A DNA stretch of 7,424 nt from an uncultured Phycisphaerales bacterium (GCA_937879825.1 CALFMQ010000039.1:1-7424), one strand, 5' to 3'. Positions 1-5,052 are shown, counted from the first letter of the stretch. Program-made: numbers and translations. The notes: generated from the sequence alone by a model not told the origin.

Positions 1-101
1 ATATGGGCGCTTCGTGGCTGACGAAGTATCTGCGGTTGCCGCCGGCGACGGGGGTGCCGCATCCTCCGGCTGCGGCGGCGGTCGAGGCGGGGGTGGGGTG
101 A
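1..101 (+). CDS. C-terminal tail of an unidentified upstream gene (5' truncated by window)
   Basis: A frame that is open at the window edge (first whole codon at base 3) runs to a TGA at 99-101 and encodes about 32 residues, with WLTKYLRLPPATGVPHP followed by an Ala/Val/Gly-rich end. Almost every third codon position is G, the codon habit of the other plus-strand genes here, which is why I take it as real coding sequence. The TGA overlaps the ATG of the next gene (TGATG), a typical translational-coupling junction within an operon. The fragment is too short and too low in complexity for a family call, so the function is unknown. Confidence 0.5.
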   Translation, partial: MGASWLTKYLRLPPATGVPHPPAAAAVEAGVG

Positions 102-634
102 TGGGGAGGCGGGCGACGGTTGAGTTTCGTTTGCGGTTTCCGATTGAGGAGATCGAACGCTTAGCGGCCGGGTACTCGTACAAGAAGAAGGATGACCAGG
201 TTATTCGCATTGGGAACTCCGTCCGTTGTCGCGGGTGGGGAGATCGCGCCGAAATCGAAGAACTCGTCCTTTGGAAGAGCGAACGGCGACCTGATCTATT
301 TGCTCAGAACTCTGATCGAGATATTCAAGAAGCCACACGCATCGCTCTGAGTGCGCGCTCTGAGGTGGTCCGCATTGGTGTGCTTCAGTCCCTTCCAGGG
401 GTCGGAATTCCAACGGCCTCGGTCATTCTCCATATGTGCCATATCGACCCGTACCCCATCATTGATTGGCGGGCCTTTTGGTCGCTGGGTATTGAGAAAA
501 TGCCCGCTTACTCCCTATCGATATGGGATCAATATGTCATTACTTGCAGAAAGATCGCAAGCGACGCTTCGGTGAGCATGCGAACACTCGATCGAGCGCT
601 CTGGCAGTTTTGTAAGTCGAACAAAAAACTGTGA
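101..634 (+). CDS. HhH-GPD glycosylase-like protein of unknown function
   Basis: This is a 177-residue protein that I cannot name. Residues 97-110 contain LPGVGIPTASVIL, a helix-hairpin-helix hairpin, followed by PIIDWRAFW. The Asp (D122) lies 24 residues after the Leu of LPGVG, the same spacing as in endonuclease III, where LPGVGRKTA leads to the catalytic Asp of VDTH. The endonuclease III catalytic Lys is Pro here (P104), so beta-lyase activity is unlikely. It could be a monofunctional base-excision enzyme or only a DNA-binding relative. No Cys-rich FeS loop is seen. ATG at 101 is chosen because it overlaps the upstream TGA and follows a G-rich, Shine-Dalgarno-like run; an in-frame GTG at 14 would add a Gly/Ala-rich extension read out of frame over the upstream gene. 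GC is about 52-57% in sampled lines, and codons ending in A or T are common, unlike most neighbours, so recent transfer is possible. HIT follows after 18 bp. Confidence 0.75.
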   Translation: MGRRATVEFRLRFPIEEIERLAAGYSYKKKDDQVIRIGNSVRCRGWGDRAEIEELVLWKSERRPDLFAQNSDRDIQEATRIALSARSEVVRIGVLQSLPGVGIPTASVILHMCHIDPYPIIDWRAFWSLGIEKMPAYSLSIWDQYVITCRKIASDASVSMRTLDRALWQFCKSNKKL

Positions 635-652
635 CGTAGAGGAAGGTAGAGA

Positions 653-1069
653 ATGGCCGACACCATATTCACGAAGATCATCAACGGCGAGGTTCCGTGC
701 CACCGGGTGTACGAGGATGCGCATGTGCTGGCGTTCCTGGACATCATGCCGCTGTCGGAGGGTCACACGCTGGTGATTCCCAAGGAGCCGGCCGAGACGC
801 TGGACAAGTTGAGCGATGAGAGTTGCGCGGCGATTGGGCGTGTGCTGCCGCGGATTTGTCGTGCGGTGGTGCGGGCGACGGGGTGCGCGGACTTCAATGT
901 GCTGCAGAATAATGGCGTGATAGCGCACCAGGCGGTGTTCCATGTGCACTTCCACATCATCCCGAAGCCGCGGGAGGGCGAGGGCTTGGGTGTGCGGTGG
1001 CCTGCGGGGAGACTGGACGGGGAGGCGGGGAAGGCGCTGGCGGCGAAGATTGCGGGGGCGATCAGGTGA
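653..1069 (+). CDS. HIT family protein (Hint-like purine nucleoside phosphoramidase)
   Basis: The 138-residue product has the full length and layout of bacterial Hint proteins. It starts with DTIFTKIINGEVP, has DIMPLSEGHTLVIPK at residues 30-44, and carries the histidine triad HVHFHII at 97-103, with H99 as the expected nucleophile. Family members hydrolyse nucleoside phosphoramidates or acyl-adenylates in the cytoplasm; the physiological substrate is usually unclear and cannot be read from the sequence. All key residues appear intact. A strong Shine-Dalgarno (GAGGAAGG, ending 6 nt before ATG) fixes the start. The gene lies 18 bp after the HhH-like gene and is probably co-transcribed with it, although its G-ending codon use is that of the host and not that of its upstream neighbour. 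Confidence 0.95.
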   Translation: MADTIFTKIINGEVPCHRVYEDAHVLAFLDIMPLSEGHTLVIPKEPAETLDKLSDESCAAIGRVLPRICRAVVRATGCADFNVLQNNGVIAHQAVFHVHFHIIPKPREGEGLGVRWPAGRLDGEAGKALAAKIAGAIR

Positions 1070-1086
1070 ACGCGGAGGGCGCAGAG

Positions 1087-1149
1087 ATGAGCAGAGTTCA
1101 GGAGACGGCACCGCTTGTCGCGTTGCGAACAAGCGGTGGCACCCGATGA
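1087..1149 (+). CDS. Possible 20-residue leader ORF coupled to the VOC gene
   Basis: ATG at 1087 is preceded by GGAGGG at 1074-1079 (7-nt spacer), the best Shine-Dalgarno in this interval. The ORF encodes MSRVQETAPLVALRTSGGTR and stops at TGA 1147-1149, which overlaps the VOC start codon (ATGA). The VOC gene has no ribosome site of its own, so translation of this ORF could deliver ribosomes to it. Against this, most of its 3' half is a palindromic repeat, and purine-rich stretches of this kind also occur by chance in GC-rich spacers. I know of no homologue. It may be a coupling leader rather than a functional peptide. Confidence 0.3.
   Translation: MSRVQETAPLVALRTSGGTR
1107..1145 (+). repeat. 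Palindromic intergenic repeat, copy A
   Basis: Arms CACCGCTTGT (1109-1118) and ACAAGCGGTG (1129-1138) are perfectly complementary. The inner CGC/GCG extends the stem to about 13 bp with one bulged A and a GTT loop. The element is flanked by GG on the left and GCACCCG on the right. The right end, GTGGCACCCG (1136-1145), is identical to that of the hairpin at 2775-2810, although the arms differ, which suggests two members of a dispersed REP-like family. No T-run follows, so it does not look like an intrinsic terminator. It ends exactly at the base before the VOC start codon. Confidence 0.6.
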
Positions 1150-1574
1150 CCGCGCCGGTATGCCGGGGAATCAGCGAGATTGTGTTGATCGTGGAGGATG
1201 TTGCGCGCGGTGCGGCGTTCTATCGCAATGCGATCCGGTTGATTCCGGCGCGGCCTGCGAACGACGAATGGGCCTGGTTCTGGGCGGGGGCCGAGGGCGA
1301 GTCGTGCTGGGTGGCGCTGCACAAGGGGGCGTTGTTGTTCGAGGAGCATTCGCCCTTGAAGTCGATTGCGATGGGTTCGCGGTTCGGGGGCGCGACGCAC
1401 TTTGCGCTGCGTGTTGATATCGGACGGCTGGGGGAATGTGCCGCGCATCTGCGGGGGATGGGGGTTGAGGTGCACGGGCCGGTGGATTTCGACTGGATGG
1501 GGCCAAAGGGGGCGCGGTCGATCTATTGCTACGACCCGGACGGGAACCTGGTGGAGCTTTGGGCGGCGGTCTAG
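1146..1574 (+). CDS. VOC family (glyoxalase/dioxygenase-fold) protein
   Basis: The 142-residue product has the two beta-alpha-beta-beta-beta halves of the vicinal oxygen chelate fold. The first half begins ISEIVLIVEDVARGAAFYRN (residues 9-28). The second begins ATHFALRVD (83-91) and ends YCYDPDGNLVELWA (127-140). H85 and E137 sit at the usual metal-ligand positions, and E11 may replace the first-strand His. Members include glyoxalase I, ring-cleavage dioxygenases and antibiotic-binding proteins; nothing here fixes the substrate. The start is ATG 1146, because the homology begins within ten residues of it and upstream in-frame sequence overlaps the HIT gene in another frame. No Shine-Dalgarno precedes it; translation may be coupled to the small ORF at 1087-1149. 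The gap to HIT is 76 bp, so co-transcription is likely but not certain. Confidence 0.85.
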   Translation: MTAPVCRGISEIVLIVEDVARGAAFYRNAIRLIPARPANDEWAWFWAGAEGESCWVALHKGALLFEEHSPLKSIAMGSRFGGATHFALRVDIGRLGECAAHLRGMGVEVHGPVDFDWMGPKGARSIYCYDPDGNLVELWAAV

Positions 1575-1601
1575 CGATCCGCCGGGCCCATGGCGAGGTC
1601 T

Positions 1602-1650
1602 GGGGCGCGGCCCTCGCTGGCGCTTCGGGCTCGTTGGGGCACGCCCCCCC
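1602..1650. repeat. Candidate intergenic repeat with outer inverted repeat
   Basis: The 141-bp gap between the VOC and ArsR genes holds a GC-rich block. GGGGCG at 1602-1607 is complementary to CGCCCC at 1642-1647, enclosing CCCTCGCTGGCGCTTCGGGC at 1611-1630. From memory, this inner motif resembles a sequence that recurs in planctomycete spacers, which I cannot verify here. No T-run follows on the plus strand, so it is not a clear terminator for the VOC gene. A short inverted repeat, AGAAT/ATTCT (1651-1667), lies just after it. Confidence 0.3.
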
Positions 1651-1680
1651 AGAATGTTTCGGATTCTCGCCCGCCACATC

Positions 1681-1708
1681 TTGACATATCAAGATTTCTT
1701 GATATATT
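1681..1708 (+). promoter_or_regulatory. Sigma70-like promoter of the arsR-type gene
   Basis: TTGACA (1681-1686, a full match to the -35 consensus) and TATATT (1703-1708, five of six for the -10) are separated by 16 bp in an AT-rich island within GC-rich DNA. Transcription would begin about 7 bases after the -10, around 1715-1716, at the ATG of the regulator gene, so the message is probably leaderless. This agrees with the lack of any Shine-Dalgarno before that ATG. Confidence 0.7.
1686..1705. promoter_or_regulatory. ArsR-type operator palindrome
   Basis: ATATCAAGA and TCTTGATAT are perfect inverted arms around a TT centre, forming a 20-bp palindrome of the length and AT-rich character typical of ArsR-family operators. 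It begins at the last base of the -35 hexamer and runs into the -10 hexamer, so a bound dimer would block RNA polymerase. Immediate proximity to the regulator gene indicates autorepression. The cognate protein and its ligand are inferred from position only. Confidence 0.75.
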
Positions 1709-1715
1709 GATGTGC

Positions 1716-2018
1716 ATGGATGCTCGGCTGGACAACATGCTGGACGGGGCGGCCCTGGAGAGCGCCTCGGAATGCCTCAAGACGATCGCGCACCCGGTGC
1801 GGATCCGGGTGATCGAGTTGTTGCTGCGTGAGTGGCACACGGTGGGGGCGCTGGCCGAGGCGTGCGGCGTGTCGCAGTCGGCGATGAGCACGCACCTGCG
1901 GATTCTCTCGGACCGGGGGCTTCTCCGCCCCATCCGCGAGGGGCGGAGCGTGTACTACGAGATCGCCGAGCCGGGGCTGGCGAGCATTCTGGAGTGCATT
2001 CACAAGCGATATGGATAA
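1716..2018 (+). CDS. ArsR-family winged-helix transcriptional regulator
   Basis: The product is 100 residues, the usual ArsR size. LKTIAHPVRIRVIELLL (21-37) leads into the helix-turn-helix TVGALAEACGVSQSAMSTHL (42-61) and the wing LLRPIREGRSVYYEI (69-83). Such proteins are dimeric repressors that leave DNA when a ligand or metal binds. The ELCVC arsenic/metal box is absent. Cysteines are at 20, 50 and 94, but the paired-Cys layout of BigR/SqrR sulfide sensors is not clearly present, so the signal is unknown. ATG 1716 is chosen because the promoter would start RNA there; ATG 1710 would lie upstream of the transcript, and ATG 1737 has only a poor ribosome site. The palindrome in its promoter argues for autoregulation. 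The phosphatase-like gene starts 57 bp downstream, with no terminator seen between them, so it is the likely co-regulated target. Confidence 0.9.
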   Translation: MDARLDNMLDGAALESASECLKTIAHPVRIRVIELLLREWHTVGALAEACGVSQSAMSTHLRILSDRGLLRPIREGRSVYYEIAEPGLASILECIHKRYG

Positions 2019-2075
2019 CGACGGAGCGGGCACAGTCTCCGATACACAACCATGAAACACACAGGAGTTCAGACA

Positions 2076-2645
2076 ATGAAAGCTGCAAGAACGATTGCGG
2101 GTGCGGCACTTTTGAGTGCGATTGCGATGTTCCCTATGGGTTGCGCGAGCACGGCGAAGTCGGAGCATCACGGGGCGATCACGACCGAGAAACTGGAGCC
2201 GTACGAGTGCGGCACGATCACGCGGCTCAACACCTATCAGGGCGTGTTCCTGGCGAGCAGGCCGGCGGCGAGCGACCTGGAGCAGGCGAAGAAGGGCGGG
2301 GTCAAGACGGTCGTGAACATGATGCACGCCGATGAGCAGGCGGGCTTTGATGAGGGCGCGTTCGTGCGCGGCCTCGGGCTGGCTTACGAGAACCCGGCCT
2401 GGAACGGCGATGCGGAGCTGACGGATGCGATGATCGAGCGGAATCTGGATCTGCTGCGGAACGCGGAGCGCCCCATGCTGGTGCATTGCTCATCTGCGAA
2501 CCGTGTGGGCGCGATCTGGTACGCGTACCGCGCGCTGGACGGGGGATTGAGCGATGCGGATGCGCTGGCGGAGGCGAAGGTGGTGGGGCTGAAGTCGCCC
2601 AACTATGAGCAGATCGTTCGGGACTACATCGCCCGGCACAAGTAA
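2076..2645 (+). CDS. Exported DSP/PTP-like cysteine phosphatase, probable lipoprotein
   Basis: This is a 189-residue protein. Residues 1-23 form a signal sequence (MKAART, then a hydrophobic run to FPMGC). C23 could be lipidated, but Pro at -3 makes the lipobox atypical. The mature part resembles small dual-specificity or DUF442-type phosphatases: YQGVFLASRPAASDLEQAKKGGVKTVVNMM (54-83) matches their first strand/helix region, and MLVHCSSANRVGAIW (134-148) is the phosphate-binding loop with nucleophile C138 and R143. The loop has four residues between Cys and Arg, as in DUF442-like proteins, not the five of classical PTPs. Its substrate is unknown. Export would place a thiol phosphatase in the periplasm or on a membrane face, which is unusual. 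ATG 2076 is preferred over ATG 2052 because AGGAG (2063-2067) lies 8 nt upstream. It follows the ArsR gene and ends before a strong terminator. Confidence 0.8.
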   Translation: MKAARTIAGAALLSAIAMFPMGCASTAKSEHHGAITTEKLEPYECGTITRLNTYQGVFLASRPAASDLEQAKKGGVKTVVNMMHADEQAGFDEGAFVRGLGLAYENPAWNGDAELTDAMIERNLDLLRNAERPMLVHCSSANRVGAIWYAYRALDGGLSDADALAEAKVVGLKSPNYEQIVRDYIARHK

Positions 2646-2715
2646 TCAGGATCGAAACGGGCGCAGGGACGGGTTCCGCCGCGATGCGGAATGAGAGTCG
2701 CTGCACCGGAACGGG

Positions 2716-2759
2716 GCACCCGCGGACCTCCCCCCCACAGCCGCGGGTGTTCTTTTTTT
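2716..2759 (+). terminator. Intrinsic terminator of the arsR-phosphatase unit
   Basis: CACCCGCGG (2717-2725) pairs perfectly with CCGCGGGTG (2741-2749), with a possible extra G-T pair. The loop is C-rich, and the stem is followed by TTCTTTTTTT (2750-2759). A GC-rich stem with an immediate T-run is the textbook Rho-independent form. It lies about 70 bp past the phosphatase stop and separates this unit from the convergent lpx operon. Confidence 0.9.
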
Positions 2760-2774
2760 GATGTACCGATCTTT

Positions 2775-2810
2775 GGCACGGGCAAGCCGCTGGCTTGCCC
2801 GTGGCACCCG
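2775..2810. repeat. Palindromic intergenic repeat, copy B
   Basis: CACGGGCAAGCC (2777-2788) and GGCTTGCCCGTG (2792-2803) form a perfect 12-bp stem with a GCT loop. GG flanks it on the left and GCACCCG on the right. The outer parts GGCAC and GTGGCACCCG are shared with the hairpin at 1107-1145. With no T-run it is not a terminator of the usual kind. It lies in the convergent spacer between the phosphatase and lpxA genes, a common site for REP-like elements. Confidence 0.7.
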
Positions 2811-2825
2811 GCAGTGTCACGCAAT

Positions 2826-2840
2826 GGCACCATGAGTGCC
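2826..2840. repeat. Short inverted repeat next to copy B
   Basis: GGCAC (2826-2830) and GTGCC (2836-2840) flank CATGA. The GGCAC arm repeats the outer arm of the adjacent palindrome, so the two may belong to one composite repeat. It is short and could be chance. Confidence 0.3.
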
Positions 2841-2860
2841 GCAGCGTTTGCCCGCTCCTG

Positions 2861-2879
2861 CCCCTCCCAGAGGGAGGGG
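2861..2879. repeat. CCCCTCCC hairpin repeat at the lpxA 3' end
   Basis: CCCCTCCC (2861-2868) and GGGAGGGG (2872-2879) form a perfect 8-bp stem around AGA, two bases past the lpxA stop. The same arms recur at 6967-6985 just after the bamA stop, and in both places the right arm is followed by ATT. It may help stabilise or end minus-strand transcripts, but it lacks a T-run on either strand, so I class it as a repeat and not as an intrinsic terminator. Confidence 0.6.
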
Positions 2880-2881
2880 AT

Positions 2882-3697
2882 TTACGAGTTGCGCTTGCGG
2901 TCGGCTTCGCGTTGGCGGCCGAAGACGCCGAGTTGGGCGCGTTCGACGAAGTCGCAGAGTTGCAGGACGGCTTGCGGCTGGTTGGGCGCGGTGCGGAGCA
3001 TCTCGACGACGGTCTGCGCGGGGAGGTTCTCTTCGCGGAAGAGGAGTTTGTGGGCGTGGCGGAGCTTTTCGATGTCCTGATCGGACCACTTGCGGCGTGA
3101 GAGCGCTGTTGTGTTGACCTTGCGGACTTCGGCGGGCGTGCCCTCGACGACCATGTAGGGCGGGACATCGCGGTTGATGCGGGACATGCCGCCGACGAAT
3201 GCGAGCGTGCCGATGGTGGTGAAGTGGTGGACGCCCGCGCCGCCGCCCATGGAGGCGCCGAAGCAGACGTGGCAGTGGCCGCCGAGCATGGTGTTGTTGG
3301 CGATGACGACTTCGTCTTCGATGACGCAGTCGTGGGCGATGTGGACGGCGACCATGATGAGGCAGTCGGAGCCGACGACGGTTCGGTAGCCGCCGAGTTC
3401 GGTGCCGCGATGGATGGTGCAGTGTTCGCGGAACTTGTTGCGGTCGCCGATGACGAGTTCGGTGGCGCGGCCTTCGAACTTGAGGTCCTGGGGCTCAGCG
3501 CCGAGGACGGCGTAGGGGTAGACGACATTCTCGGCGCCCATGGTGGTGTGGGCGTGGATGGTGGCGTGGTTGTGGAGGACGGTGTTGCGTCCGATCTTTA
3601 CCCACGGGCCGACGACGCAGTAGGGGCCGACCTCGACGCCCTCATCGAGTTGGGCGCGGTGGTCGACGATCGCGGTGGGGTGGACCTTGGTGCTCAT
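2882..3697 (-). CDS. lpxA: LpxA, acyl-ACP--UDP-N-acetylglucosamine O-acyltransferase
   Basis: This cytoplasmic enzyme adds a 3-hydroxyacyl chain to UDP-GlcNAc, the first step of lipid A synthesis. The 271-residue product has hexapeptide repeats of the left-handed beta-helix (VHPTAIVD, VEVGPYCVVG, VKIGRNTVL and so on) to about residue 175, then a helical C-terminal domain. VHIAHDC (118-124) holds H122, which aligns without gaps to E. coli catalytic H125. H141, H157 and G170 align to H144, H160 and G173. G170 is the acyl-chain ruler position; Gly there allows a long chain in E. coli (C14), so similar selectivity is inferred. E. coli H191 is Pro here (P188), in the GTPAEVR motif, and a charged tail (RQREADRKRN) extends the end slightly. 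ATG overlaps the lpxC-fabZ stop (ATGA). It is the last gene of the operon; no lpxB follows. Confidence 0.96.
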   Translation of the reverse strand: MSTKVHPTAIVDHRAQLDEGVEVGPYCVVGPWVKIGRNTVLHNHATIHAHTTMGAENVVYPYAVLGAEPQDLKFEGRATELVIGDRNKFREHCTIHRGTELGGYRTVVGSDCLIMVAVHIAHDCVIEDEVVIANNTMLGGHCHVCFGASMGGGAGVHHFTTIGTLAFVGGMSRINRDVPPYMVVEGTPAEVRKVNTTALSRRKWSDQDIEKLRHAHKLLFREENLPAQTVVEMLRTAPNQPQAVLQLCDFVERAQLGVFGRQREADRKRNS

Positions 3698-5025
3698 GCG
3701 TCCTGCTCGGCGTCGACCATCATGAACTTGACGCGCGCTTCTGCGACGAGGTCGCCGGCGACGAAGGCGCGGCACTGGACATCGCCGAAGCGGGTGGAGG
3801 TTTTGACGGCTTCGGTCTCCATGACGAGCTGGTCGCCGGGCGTGACGGGCCTGCGGAGTTTGACTTTGTCCAGGGAGAGGAGGACGGCGATCTTGCCGGT
3901 GCGCTCGAGTTTCTGCGAGAGCATGAGCCCGGCGAGCTGGCACATGGCCTCGACGATAAGGACGCCGGGCATGATGGGCGTGGCGGGGTAGTGGCCCTGG
4001 AAGAAGGGTTCGTTGATTGTGACGTTCTTGACGCCCACGGCGCGGCGGTCGGCGTCGATCTCGAGGACGCGATCGACGAGGATCATGGGGTAGCGGTGCG
4101 GGAGGAGGCGCTGGATGGCGCGGATGTCCATCGCGGGGGGCGTCGCGTTGGAGGATTGTTCGCGCCGGCGCGCGACCTCGACGAGTTCGCGTGCGAGTTG
4201 GTGATTGAGCGCGTGGCCCGATCGGATGGCGACGATGCGCGCGTGGATGGGCTGGCCGACGAGGGAGAGGTCGCCGACGAGATCGAGCATCTTGTGGCGG
4301 ACGGGCTCGTCGGGGAAGCGGAGTTCGTTCTCGATGGGTCCGGCCTCGCCGATGACGAGCATGTCTTTGGCGGTGAGGTGGCGGAAGAGCCCGCGTTCCC
4401 ATGCGGCTTTGGCTTCGGCGTGGGTCGAGAAGGTGCGCGCGGGGGCGATCTCGCGGCGGTACTCGTCGGCGTTCAGCGTGTAGGTGTGGGATTGGCGGCC
4501 CAGGAAGGAGCGCTCGCCGTAGTCCATGACATAGACCATCTCGGGGTTGGCGCCTTCGCAGGGGAGCGCGGCGAGCGTGGCGTCGCCTTCGCGGACGGTG
4601 ATGGGCTCTGTCACGACGAGCGGTTGGACGAGGACATCGAGTTCGGTGATTCCGGCGTTGTCGATGGCGTCGATGAAGAGAGACGCGGAGCCGTCGCCGG
4701 CGGGGATCTCGGGGCCGTCGACATCGATGTAGGCGTTATCGATGTGGAGGCCGGCGAGCGCGGAGAGGCAGTGTTCGACCATTTCGACGGAGGCGCCCTC
4801 GGTCTCGAGCGCGGTTCGGCGGGGTCGGGGCGTGACGAAGTCGATGCGTGCGGGGATTTCGGGGGCGCCGGGCAGATCGGTGCGGCGGAAGACGACGCCG
4901 GTGTCGGCGGAGGCGGGCCGGACGGTTGCGGTGACGGCGGCACCGGAGAACAGGCCGCGCCCCTCGACGCGCGCGGGTGACGCGGGCGTGCGCTGCTTCG
5001 GCTTGTCTGGTGGGGCCTGAATCAT
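3694..5025 (-). CDS. lpxC-fabZ: Bifunctional LpxC-FabZ (UDP-3-O-acyl-GlcNAc deacetylase / 3-hydroxyacyl-ACP dehydratase)
   Basis: Two enzymes are fused in 443 residues. Residues 1 to about 285 are LpxC, the zinc deacetylase and committed step of lipid A synthesis: VEHCLSAL carries E84 (general base) and Zn ligand H85, HKMLD gives ligands H244 and D248, and SGHALNH gives catalytic H271. After a linker (about 286-298), residues 299-443 are FabZ, which dehydrates 3-hydroxyacyl-ACP for chain elongation. There, LLPHRYPMILVDRV opens the domain, and FFQGHYPATPIMPGVLIVEAM holds H345 and E359, spaced like E. coli H54 and E68. All these residues are intact, so both halves should be active. Both enzymes compete for the same hydroxyacyl pool as LpxA and LpxD. 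Such fusions are known in Bacteroidota and some other diderms. The start is 27 bp after lpxD and shows no Shine-Dalgarno; the stop overlaps lpxA. Confidence 0.95.
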   Translation of the reverse strand: MIQAPPDKPKQRTPASPARVEGRGLFSGAAVTATVRPASADTGVVFRRTDLPGAPEIPARIDFVTPRPRRTALETEGASVEMVEHCLSALAGLHIDNAYIDVDGPEIPAGDGSASLFIDAIDNAGITELDVLVQPLVVTEPITVREGDATLAALPCEGANPEMVYVMDYGERSFLGRQSHTYTLNADEYRREIAPARTFSTHAEAKAAWERGLFRHLTAKDMLVIGEAGPIENELRFPDEPVRHKMLDLVGDLSLVGQPIHARIVAIRSGHALNHQLARELVEVARRREQSSNATPPAMDIRAIQRLLPHRYPMILVDRVLEIDADRRAVGVKNVTINEPFFQGHYPATPIMPGVLIVEAMCQLAGLMLSQKLERTGKIAVLLSLDKVKLRRPVTPGDQLVMETEAVKTSTRFGDVQCRAFVAGDLVAEARVKFMMVDAEQDA

Positions 5026-5052
5026 GTGGACGGGAGCGGATTCTATTGGGGA

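Noticed and set aside
14..100. GTG at 14 as the start of the HhH-like gene
   Set aside because: It adds 29 low-complexity Gly/Ala residues and overlaps the upstream coding tail; ATG 101 has a TGATG junction and fits better.
1710..1712. ATG 1710 as start of the ArsR gene
   Set aside because: It lies two bases after the -10 hexamer, upstream of the predicted transcript start, so it would not be in the mRNA from this promoter.
1716..2018. Identification of the regulator as arsenic-sensing ArsR or sulfide-sensing BigR/SqrR
   Set aside because: The ELCVC metal box is absent, and of the cysteines at 20, 50 and 94 no pair clearly matches the BigR/SqrR dithiol positions.
2861..2879. CCCCTCCC hairpin as an intrinsic terminator for lpxA
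   Set aside because: The stem is GC-rich but no T-run follows on the minus strand, so Rho-independent termination is not supported.
2882..4402. A 506-residue minus-strand frame ending as LpxA
   Set aside because: The N-terminal 235 residues are an out-of-frame, Arg/Pro-rich reading of the LpxC-FabZ gene; LpxA starts at the ATG at 3697.
3224..4980. Long plus-strand open frames at 3224-3991 (255 residues) and 3991-4980 (329 residues)
   Set aside because: They are antisense to lpxA and lpxC-fabZ, rich in Asp/Glu/Gly/Val, and have no motif. GC-rich, C-ending codons on the minus strand leave such shadows.
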